Below are positions 33,401-42,800 of a DNA stretch of 64,000 nucleotides, one piece after another (the stretch's first letter is position 1; every line of letters starts with the position of its first letter). The DNA comes from Heligmosomoides polygyrus polygyrus (taxonomy: Eukaryota; Nematoda; Chromadorea; Rhabditida; Heligmosomidae). The stretch covers positions 41,191,975 to 41,255,974 of the forward strand of contig OX377204.1 of NCBI GenBank assembly GCA_947396885.1, written 5' to 3'. Made by a program: the position numbers and the translations under genes. The notes beneath the pieces were generated by a model that worked only from the letters and a program-made list of their open reading frames with translations, did not search any database and was not told the DNA's origin.

Positions 33401-34135
33401 TGATGAGGCAAAATAACGCAAATGCGCCACACGGCAGAGCTGGGAGGGAACAATGAGGTGTGATCCACAAACGCGTCTTGCGAAACCTCGTCATTTGGGT
33501 GTTCCTTGGTCCTGGCATATAGCCAAAAACAAAAGAGACGTCTTTAGATACCTCGCCATATGGCTGCCACCACCCGTCTGGCAGTGAGACTTCGATGGTA
33601 AACTATAGAGGGTGGTAGAGGCGGTTAGGAGTGTCCCAGAAGAGGTGGTTCAGTGGCTTTTTGAGGAAGAGAACGAGCAGACAGAGTAACTACTACGTTT
33701 ATTACGGCAGGCGATATGATAAGTGGTACGAGAGATATATAGGAGAGCGGTAGCCTAGCAGCGGCTATAGTGAGGGGGGAGAAGATAGAAGGGGAAGGAG
33801 CACGGGGAGAGGAGAAAGAAGCCGAGTTGGGGCTCTCGTGAGCAGGGGAGGAGCACTCTATATGCAGTGAGGTCGCCTCTGCACCCTGTAACGGGCGGAG
33901 CGATAACATGACGGAGTTAGGATCGCCGACGACGACGATATAAACAACAGTATGGACAATTGCCAAATATCCCTCAAACTTACAGAAAGAAGTACACAAA
34001 GTCCAAGGGGCTAACTTCGGACCAAAAATCCTTCCTCTTTTATAAATAGGGCGATTTGGTGTCACTCGTTACTCCCCTTAGTAGAACTCGTCCCCGATTA
34101 CTACTGGTCACCCTCAATGATCTCCCTTAGCGGAC
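33401..34135. repeat. Dispersed-repeat unit and adjoining unassigned sequence
   Basis: 33400-33600 is a third copy of the unit seen twice at 16317-16845 (CAGAGCTGGGAGGGAACA, GCGAAACCTCGTCAT, CCCGTCTGGCAGTGAGACTTCGATG). 33623-34080 differs from it and is unassigned; a 146-codon - strand frame there has no motif, and a TTTATT near 33698 with TGTCCC at 33635 would be compatible with part of an LTR, which I could not establish. Confidence 0.5.
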
Positions 34136-34240
34136 GACATGTTCGGCACGTCTTCTGAACCCCCAGGGACGTCGGACAACGTCTTCGGCACGCCTTCTGA
34201 ATCCTCAAGCACGTAGGCGTCATGCTCTGCACGTCTTCTG
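34136..34240 (+). repeat. Degenerate 42-bp minisatellite units
   Basis: Two to two and a half diverged copies of the 42-bp unit also found at 34593-34760. In one + frame they read DMFGTSSEPPGTSD and NVFGTPSESSST, then a stop. Confidence 0.7.
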
Positions 34241-34244
34241 TAAT

Positions 34245-34600
34245 TTGTTCAGTATCGGTTGATGGCAATCGACACTTCAAAACCGAACTTCATAATCGTG
34301 TTCAGCGCCCTCGATTACCCCCATGGCTGAAGTTTCGGACCGCTCGGACGACATCCATAAATAATCGATACTTTGTTCAGTATCGGTTGATGGCAATCGA
34401 CATTTCAACACCGAACCTCATAATCGTGTTCAGCGACCTCGATTACCCCCAGGACTGAAGTTTCGGACCGCCCGGAGGACATCCATAAATAATCGATACT
34501 TTGATCGATATCGATTGATAGTGATCTATGCTTCAAAAACAAACATCATAATCGTGTTCAGCGACCTCGATTACCCCCAGGGCTGAAGTTGGCGACGTGT
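34245..34600. repeat. Three tandem 128-bp units
   Basis: Units start at 34245, 34373 and 34501, each TTGTTCAGTATCGGTTGATGG-like, then CTTCAAAACCGAACTTCATAATCGTGTTCAGCG-like, CTCGATTACCCCCA and GGACATCCATAAATAATCGATACTT. The third unit is the most diverged. A single related unit ends the repeat at 16865-16990. Confidence 0.9.
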
Positions 34601-34760
34601 TCGGCACGTCTACGGCCCACCATGCACGGTCGCAGACGTGTTCGGCACGTCTACTGCATCGCCTGGCACGGTTGCCGACGTGTTCGGCACGTCTACCGAG
34701 TCGTCAGGCACGTTTGGCGACGTGTTCAGCTCGTCTACTGAGTCGCCAGGCACGTATAAG
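34593..34760 (+). repeat. Four tandem 42-bp units
   Basis: Units start at 34593, 34635, 34677 and 34719 with GACGTGTTCGGCACGTCTAC. The length is 14 codons and one frame stays open through all units (DVFGTSTASPGTVA, DVFGTSTESSGTFG, DVFSSSTESPGTYK). No start, promoter or downstream domain supports a gene. Confidence 0.9.
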
Positions 34761-35177
34761 GCGTCTTGGTATTTTTCGCTATTTTCTTGCCTTAATTTGT
34801 GCCCCGTAAATTCCCCGTAATTTCCCCTATTTATGACTCATCGCCGATCGATAGTGTGACTCATCGCTTAGCGGATTATTATATAATATGATATGAAAAG
34901 TGTGAAGGCAAGGAACATCATCGGATTATTAATGAAGTCCTGTTCCCAGAGATTATAGCCAAAATGCGCGCTATTACATAAAGGAACAGTAGGCAAAATT
35001 CTTAACTCAAACAAACTGAACAGTAGACAAAAAATGACTAGAAACTAGAACAAAGCTATTATAAAACTGAAGAACATACATGAGTATGACAGATAGGTGT
35101 AAGGAAAAATAGGTACCAGAAGAAAGTTAGAAGTGATCAACAACAAAACTGTGTAATCTAATGTCGCAGTATATACT

Positions 35178-35265
35178 GCTACCATCAAAACTCTCTCGCC
35201 AGGCGGAACATGGACCTGCACTCTCTACTTTCCAGGCAAGACGCCTGCCCATTACGGTATCAGCG
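35178..35265 (-). ncRNA. tRNA-derived SINE head, copy 2 (decayed)
   Basis: Aligns with 32606-32693 through the acceptor (CGCCAGGCGG), the T-arm region and an ATTAC-GTATCAGCGCGC-type 5' end, and beyond the tRNA-like part into the shared ATCAAAACT flank. The B box is damaged (GGTCCATGTTCC). Sharing extends outside the tRNA part, which is the argument for a SINE. Confidence 0.5.
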
Positions 35266-36072
35266 CGCATCAGCCACATCCTCGTTGCAGTGGCCCCTCA
35301 GCACTCTCCCACGTTATCGGAAGTCGCATGTGATCAAACAGCGCTGTTGCTATAATCCTGCGCGGAAAGCAGAGGATGCAGGTGCAAGTCCTGCATGGCG
35401 CGAGAGTTCTGATCGCAGCAGAACATCAGCATGTGCTCTCTATGTCAGCTGCTCTAGGCTTAAAATGAATGTGTAGGATGCACAATGAATAATCTGAGTT
35501 TTAATCCTCACCTTCTATCATTTCTGATACAGGAAACCCTCCACGACTAAAGGGAGCTTGACATATTGCTGACATGAACAGTTGTGTACCGCGCGTGCTT
35601 GAAAAACGTCTACATACATCTAATACAACAATGGATCTGTAAGTAGCTCAACGTTTGAGGTTTTTGAAAGTTATTTACTTATGTAAACAGTACTCGAAGA
35701 GACGAACCTGGTGGTGCAATAGTCTCTCTAAATAAGCCAACAAGAACAATTCTGTCGCTTCTATGCAGCTAGGTAGGCATCCAATGTTAAGGGTTAAGCC
35801 GTCCGCCGTGTTATGTTTTGCTTTCCTATGCATTCGTAGGCCGTTAACTTGCCGCGTCTTCCCGCAGTGGTCCACCGAAACCGGAAAAAAAAATTCGGTC
35901 GCACAAGCCTCACCTGCATTTTCGCAACGCTGTGACTCATCCGCTTCATGAGCTACACCGCTCTGTTTCAGTGTGCTACAAGAACCCTGGGCTGCCTACA
36001 AAACCTTCGAATTGTAGCCGGAAACTTCGCACCTGACAGTGTTATCGCGTTGCCGGAGAACTGGTCCGCTTG
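35266..36072. other. No gene; partial palindrome-family sequence at 35793-35930
   Basis: 35793-35930 resembles the right arm of palindromic element A (TAGGCCGTTAACTTGCCGCGTCTTCCCGCAGTGGTC, GCACAAGCCTCACCTGCATTT, cf. 3340-3430). The rest holds nothing recognisable. Confidence 0.5.
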
Positions 36073-36769
36073 GCATGGTGCCGAGGCGGCGCGCGGTTTT
36101 TCGTCGTGTCGTCTCTCGCACTCCACGCCTCCCTGCTCGCCACACCCCGGAGTCCCTTCCCTAGCCCAATCTGTGCTCTGTGCTCGAGAGCACAGAAAAG
36201 GCCGGACTCTGCCGTGCGCTCACTCTGCTCATCTGACTCTCGCCGCTCGCGCGTGACGGAATCTTTCGGGGACCAATCGTGTTATCGCCCTGCGTGCACG
36301 CCCGCGCATGCAATTTGCGATGTGAGGGACGTTCTGCCTGGAAGCGGCGCGGGCAAAGACACGGGACAGTGCCTGCGGAGACAATTAGCGTCGACTCGCG
36401 CAGTGACACCCGCCGCTTCGCGCTCAGCCAGACAGCCCTCGCCGCAGAGGCGATGCTGACCCAGCCAACTACGAGAGGCTGTAGGTCGACCAGATTTGGT
36501 GTGATTACACTCGATAGAGGGATAGGAGGCTCAGACGGCTTGCATTGGCAGTCCAGAAATTGGGATTGGTCTGAACCCTACCATCTTCAATATTAGAGTT
36601 TCGAGCTCTATCGAATGAGCCACGAAAGAATCTTGCCTCAATAACTCTTACAACAACTTTTTTCAGGTGCTATTTAACTTTCGTTAAATATCAGTTTTTA
36701 TTTATATCAGAATTAATTGCGAGGCATGCTTCCATACTACTGATGTAAACCCTACCATCTCCTGTACTA

Positions 36770-37681
36770 TTAGGGGGGGGGGCAAAAGTAATGAGACACC
36801 CCATGTCGTGTACATATATCTCGTGGCTGGAGTCTGGTTTCGTGCGTATCGTATTTGTGTGTTTGTATGCTACTTACTAAAGCCCATCTGAGAAGTTACC
36901 ACTTCCGCCCTTTCCAGAAGCATGCCAAAACCCCAGTCTGCCTCATGCCGAAACCCCAGTCTGACGAGTCGACCTGTGTCACGCAAATCTCGCCCAATTC
37001 CCAATCCCGAGCAGCCTGGGCTCAATGTTCACGCAAGATGAGAAGTACGTCTTCTACCTTAACCCTGCCAAGCAGCGAGTCTGGGTGAGGCCCGGTGACC
37101 TGTTACCGACCTTCGTTCGGCGAGATGTTCACGGCGAGAGGCACCTTTGGAGTTTTTGGTTCTGCGCCCATGGATCGGTTTACCGGAAGCTGTTTCCCAA
37201 GAGCACTACGATGAACTCCAAGGCCATGGTGAACGAAATAGAAGAGATGGGCTGGCGACTCGCTCTTATTCATTCGCAGCGCTTCAAGAAGGTTCTCCTC
37301 TTCGACAACGCCGCACCCCATCGGGAACAAGTAGCCACGGATAAGCTTGGCCAGCTGGGCTACGTTCACATGCGACACCCACCGTATTCGCCGAACATCT
37401 CGCCATGCGACTACCACTACTTCTTGAGCCTACAGGACTTCCTGGTCGGAAGGGACACAAGAATCCAAGCAGTCCTTGACAACCATATCGAGCTGTTGAT
37501 CAACACTAGGCCCAAGCAGTTCTGGAAGGATGGGATCAGGAATTTGGCTGAGCGATGGCAGCAAGGTCATTGCCCTTAATGACAAATACATTCCTAAGCA
37601 TCGTTGAGTTGTAATTGAGTTATAAAGAGATAAAGATTTTTTCAATTTGTCTCATTACTTTTGCCCCGCCCCCTCCCCTAA
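36770..37681 (+). mobile_element. Short mariner element with G-rich inverted ends
   Basis: 912 bp, inserted into palindromic element B. Ends are TTAGGGG...GCAAAAGTAATGAGACA in inverted orientation (right copy has a slightly different G/C run), flanked by TA (36768-36769, 37682-37683). Removing it restores the palindrome motif TAC-TA-GAATTTCGAGCTC. It encodes only the C-terminal half of a mariner transposase, so it is an internally deleted copy. Confidence 0.85.
37025..37579 (+). CDS. Mariner transposase, C-terminal catalytic half
   Basis: 184 codons, open throughout. Starts at the segment TQDEKYVFYLNPAKQRVWVRPGD (first catalytic Asp, GDEK-type block), then LLFDNAAPHR (second Asp) and YSPNISPCDYHYF (third Asp). 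The second and third Asp are separated by 34 residues, the DD34D spacing of mariner transposases. Both helix-turn-helix domains expected in the first ~150 residues are absent and the element is only 912 bp against about 1.3 kb for complete mariners. Without DNA-binding domains it should not transpose itself. It is an unusually well preserved frame for a deleted copy. Confidence 0.85.
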   Translation: MFTQDEKYVFYLNPAKQRVWVRPGDLLPTFVRRDVHGERHLWSFWFCAHGSVYRKLFPKSTTMNSKAMVNEIEEMGWRLALIHSQRFKKVLLFDNAAPHREQVATDKLGQLGYVHMRHPPYSPNISPCDYHYFLSLQDFLVGRDTRIQAVLDNHIELLINTRPKQFWKDGIRNLAERWQQGHCP

Positions 37682-38453
37682 TAGAATTTCGAGCTCTATC
37701 GAATGATCCAGAAAATCCCTGCCTCAATAACCCATAAAGCGCATTTTTCGGGCGTTGTTTATTTTTCGCTAAATATCGGTTTTTATTCACATATATCAGG
37801 ATTAAATGCGAGGCTTGCTTCCAGGCTAACATTGCACGAGTTTCTCCAATTAGATAGACGAGAGATCTTTTAACAGAAGTTTAAAGCATTAGTTTCAGCA
37901 TTACATCTCTTTATCATTTCGTAACTGATTTTTCTGTGGAACTTTATAATGCACACACCATATATATCGAGACTAAGACTGGATAGGTGGCTCATCAAAT
38001 CTAGTGTTCACACGTCCAGTCGTTTGTGGCTTCTAGCAGTTTTTTGACCTCGCGTTCCAAAGGCAATGTACCTGCATAGACAATGTCTCCTCCACCAATT
38101 AACGAGTTAGGAAACACTCATAAAATGTTTAGAGAAAACTGGAGTGCTTCGGTGTTCTTAGGAGGTTCACCGACTATCAAATCGAACTCGTTGGGCAATT
38201 TCAGACTGTGAACATGCTCTGCGCATTGAAGGATCATAATGTCGTTTTCAAAAATGTTGAGCACTTGGGGTGCTCTTAGAAGGTCTCTCGTCTATCTAGC
38301 TATATTCCTCGCGCAATTTCAGCCTGGAAGCATGCCTCACAATTAATTCTGATATAAATAAAAACTGATATTTAATGAAAATAAACAACGCCCAAACGCC
38401 ACCTTAAGGGTTATTTAGACAGGATAATTTCTAGCTCATTCGATAGAGATCGA

Positions 38454-38508
38454 AATTCTAATACAGGATATGGTGGGGTTCACACCTACCATATCCTGTA
38501 TTAGAATT
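38454..38508. repeat. Hairpin inside palindromic element B
   Basis: ATTCTAATACAGGATATGGT is followed after 13 bases by its reverse complement. It marks the junction where two inward modules of element B meet. Confidence 0.85.
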
Positions 38509-39030
38509 CACTAGCCTGGAAGCTTGTCTTGCAGTTAATTCTGATATTAATAAAAACTGATATAAACGAAAGTTAAACTGCGCCTGAAAAAAATTGTTGT
38601 AAGCATTATTGAGACAAGATTCTTTCCTGGTTCATTCGATAGAGCTTGAAATTCTGATATAGAAGATGGTAGGGTTCAGATCAATCCCAATTTCTGGACT
38701 GCCAATGCAAGCCGTCTGAGCCTCCTATCCCTCTATCGATTGTAATCACACCAAATCTGGTCGACCTACATCCTCCCGTGGTTGGCTGGGTCAGCATCGC
38801 CTCCGCGGCGAGAGCTGTCTGGCTGAGTGCGAAGCGGCGGGTGTCACTGCACGAGTCGACGCTAATTGTCCCCGCAGGCACTGTCCCGCGTCTTTGCCCG
38901 CGCCGCTTTCAGGCAGAACGTCCCCCTCCCCAATTTGCGAGCGGTCGCGCCCACTTGATTGATAGATCCGACCCTATATGCATTGTGCACGGCGCACTCT
39001 TGGAGGATTCCTGGCATGACGGAGCACTGG

Positions 39031-39390
39031 CAACGTCCGCCATGCTTGAGATACTCCGAAAGCACGCTTGTCCCGGGAAATGAGCTGCTCTAATAGGAAA
39101 AGCCTGCTCAAGTCAATCGTTTTGGCCACCCATTGCGAAAGTGAGGTGGTGTGGTAAAGTTGTATACATGCATGTTTATGTAGATCAAAAAGAGGTGAAT
39201 CGAACGGTACCAAGTGTTTCTCAAAAACCTCAAATTGGAAAAAATGTGAGCATGCAGTGGTTTTCGACGATTTGTTACCGACAACTCGTCCGCGACCGCC
39301 CTACGCAATGGAGCGCAAGTTTTCAATTTCGGACAATTTCATGGATCCATATGAACTATGTAAGCCAAACGACAGAGCTCGATCTCCTGA

Positions 39391-39428
<38 letters not shown>

Positions 39429-39878
39429 TTTTTGAAATGAACAATTTTAGGCGAGTTATATCCGAAGGACGCAGAAGCCGGGAAAATGCGCTTTTTCGGG
39501 ATTTGATCAAAAGATGGTGCCATAACTGCACATAGTAAAAGCCTTGCCGTACCTAGTTTCCTACTGAGATACCAGATTCAGGAACATCAGCAAAGGCTCT
39601 GTCTTTTTAGGTCTGTTTACGAGAAGACAAATCAAACAAGCTTAAGCGAAAACAGCCGTTCCTGTCAATGGAGAAGACTAAATGTTTCTAAGAAATGCGA
39701 GTGGTCAGCAGATCAAAATTTGCTCTCCTGCATGTGCAGTGTCGCCCAACGGGGATTCTTTATCAAACCTCCTTATCGAAGCACCAGGGTGGGTCGCGAT
39801 CCAGTAACAAGGGAAGTAAAGAACGACCTGCGAACTGCCGATAGCAGAGCGCAGTGCTTCTTTCCGCAGTTCGACACC
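39031..39878. other. Lipase upstream region with a (TA)n repeat
   Basis: A (TA)n run at 39393-39426 with a downstream segment (39478-39535: GGGAAAATGCGCTTT, GGGATTTGATCAAA, GCACATA) homologous to the leader of the mariner fragment at 6990-7040. No TATA-type promoter could be assigned for the lipase; an open frame runs in from 39720 in phase with its exon 1, so the upstream boundary is uncertain. Confidence 0.5.
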
Positions 39879-42800
39879 ATGCTGCGTCCATATCTGCTCG
39901 CAGTCCTGTGCACAGTCGCCGCTCGGGCTAAGAAGCAGGAGGACCCGGAGTGCAAAATGACCACTGTGAGTTGACTGCACAAAGCAGTTCAGGCTTAGAT
40001 TTCTCCGACAAGGAGAATACGTGTAATTAGCTTCTCATAAACAAGGACGGAAGTCTTTCATCCAGTCATGTTTCCGCTGGTACCGCATGTGTGTTTTTGT
40101 TCAGTTCTTTTTTGCTAGTTTGTATCGCAAAAACTCATGTCTACGCATGTCTCATGTCTAAATAAATTAAATGAATAAAAATAAAGTACATAGTAAGTCG
40201 TAGATCGATCTTATCTATCACTGACAATTTGTAGGGTAGAAGGCAACGTGGAAGAAGAAACCTTCTTCTTCATTTTGTATGTTTGGTCCATTTGAATGAA
40301 CCTGTTGGAGTACATGATTGGAGCTAGTCGTTCCATTACAAAAATGTCTCAGCAAGGCTTAAATGCTTCAGTTCGCTACCATGGCAGCCCATTAAAAGAC
40401 CAGAATTGAGGAGGAAGAGCATACTGTGTGAAGAACAACTGCAGTGTTAGATTCATATCAATTTTGTGTGATACCGCAGCTCGAGAAAATCCGAATAGAG
40501 GTTTTGGCTGAATTCTTCCCAGTAAACCAAGCTTTCAATTCTGCGGAGTGTGTGAATTCACATCGCAGTTGTCTGGAAGTTATAAAACTGTGTTGTTCTT
40601 ACCACAAGTCATTGTACATTTCAAATGAAAATTCAATTGGCCTTCATGATCTCCCATACAAGTAGACTGCGAGGCGTATCCCACCCAAACGGTGCTTGAT
40701 TAACGCCGTCCTTAATCCTTTATTCCTCATCAGTTTCACGCTGACCACTTGACGATGTGACCGTTAAATTGCTTTGCAATATTCTGTACAATATAAATGT
40801 TTACACTCTTAATCAATAACTGCTAACTCTATTTCAAGTCAGTTTCATTTAGCCGCAAATGATCGAACACTGGGGTTATCCAGCCGAGATATATACAGTT
40901 ACTACCGAGGACGGATACATACTAGAACTGCACAGGATTCCTTATGGAAAGAATGGTACCTCGCTATGGTTCAACTGCACTAAATTCAAATTTAGTCTAA
41001 TTGGAAGACTGATTCAGAACAGAAGCCGACCACTCCCAAGCCGGTGGTTTTCATGCAGCACGGGTTGGAGTGCAGCAGCAGCAACTGGGTAGCGAATTTA
41101 CCGGATGAGAGTGCAGGTGAGTATTTTGGGAAGGCGTTCCATTAGACCTTTGCAATTTGCCCTAGATATGCAACATAACAGCGTCGCAGCTGACAGTGCA
41201 CCTGTGCAGTTCGTATTTACTCTGATGTCCACCGTCAGCTTATAAACATGAGACCCATCATTACTCCGAGCGGAAACGGCACAAACAACATAAAGGAGAA
41301 GCGGGAGTTTCAGAAGCAGCACAGCTTGCTCAGGTCTTCTGTATCGGTGTTTCCCCAATTAGCACTCGGAGCCAGGTCTCAATGTAAGAATGGCTGATCG
41401 CACGGTTCAAAGGGTCTCCACTATAAATTCGTTGTGGCAACACCTTTATGGCAGAAATTTACAAAGTAGCATATAGATCCAATGCGTTGCGAAACACTGA
41501 GGCGTTCCCAGATTTTCTGCATTCTCTATACTGGACTGTTTTTTCTCTGAAGCGAACTGAGGCTTTTAATCTATTAACCGTCATGCATGCCGGTATGATT
41601 TTCAACAAAGATACTCCTTTCCAAAACCGCCGTGGGTTTGTCTCCCTTCTTTCGTCACGGCACACTAAGGTTTTCCGATGCACCTGTGGCTCCTAGCTCC
41701 TTGCTATGTAATTTTCTCTCTTGACTGATTTGCTACAACGCAAAACTACAGTTTAATGGAACTTAGAACGCAGTCCTCCGCTTTGACATAACGTAGTGGT
41801 CAGCATAAAAATTAGTGGGAACTGCATTCACTCAAGTGTCCACAGCTAATCTTCTGCAGGGTTTATGTTCGCCGACGCCGGATTCGACGTCTGGCTAGGC
41901 AACATGAGAGGGAATACATACAGCACTAAACACATCAATCTCAGCCCCAAATACGACAAGTTCTGGCAGTGGACGTAGGTTGTTCGAGAACTCCAATCCT
42001 ATTTGTAAGCGCCAAGAGGGAAGCGCCATTTTTCGCTCTAGAAATGTTAGACGTATAACACTGATGTTTTAGGTGGGACGAGATGACCAAGTATGACTTG
42101 GAATCCATGATCGACAAGGCATTAAATATCTCTGGACAGCAGCAACTTTACTACATGGGCCACTCGCAGGGCACGCTCACCATGTTCTCGAAGCTCTCAC
42201 TGGACCAGGATTTCTCTAAAAAGGTTTTGCTTTTGTGTGTTACTTTAGATAGCTTTGCAGATTTGATCCCTTAATATACTGTATTGGCTTATTCTTTGGT
42301 CGCCTTCACCGCATGCAGATCTCTAATCCAGGGAGTATGTAGAGGGAATCCAGATAAAATAAAAGTGTTTCCTATCTGTAATCTTCGACAATACATTCTC
42401 CATGGCTTTCGGGTGTTGTTGAACTTCTGCTGCATTTTTACTGACTGGTGACTTCTTCGCATTTATGGGAGTCTCTTCGACGACGTACACATTTCGTAAA
42501 AGATTGAAAGACGACGAAAACGAAAGAAAGACGAAGAAAATTCTAAGGGCGCTTTCGAGTTCTTTTAGCTTCCCTTTGCTTTTCTATTGCCATTTTTGTT
42601 TTCGATGGATTCCTTCAGATCCGCAAGTTTTTTGCGCTGGCTCCCGTTGGTTCTGTCAAGCATATTAAGGGCATGCTGAAAGTGATGGCCGACGACTTTG
42701 GTTTGGAGCTTGATGTGAGTTATTCATGATTTGCAGCCTACCGCGGTGATCTTTGCTCAGTGACGAGACCAGCAGTCTTATCAAAGAAGTGAAAGAGTGG

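Larger units (their letters stand above)
36073..39030. repeat. Long palindromic (foldback-type) element B, split by mariner
   Basis: 36300-36760 recurs as reverse complement at about 38520-38960: GACGTTCTGCCTGGAAGCGGCGCGGGCAAAGACACGGGA, GTCGACTCGCGCAGTGACAC, the GATTTGGTGTGATTACA block and the block ending ATCTTCAATATTAGA. Inner modules around 37690-37830 and 38330-38460 are further diverged copies of the same sequence. The right end (38955-39020) shares CCTATATGCATTGT and the GGCATG-type terminus with element A, and the GTCGACGCTAATT ... CAGGCACTGTC block is shared with element C. Non-coding apart from the inserted mariner. Confidence 0.75.

Noticed and set aside
33625..34065. 146-codon - strand frame, or a solo LTR
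   Set aside because: No protein motif; a TGTCCC end and AATAAA-like signal were seen but a matching CA end and target duplication were not.
34597..34820. Ser/Thr-rich repeat protein gene
   Set aside because: Frame is open only because the minisatellite period is 42; no start context, domain or splice sites. Kept only as a repeat and a finding.
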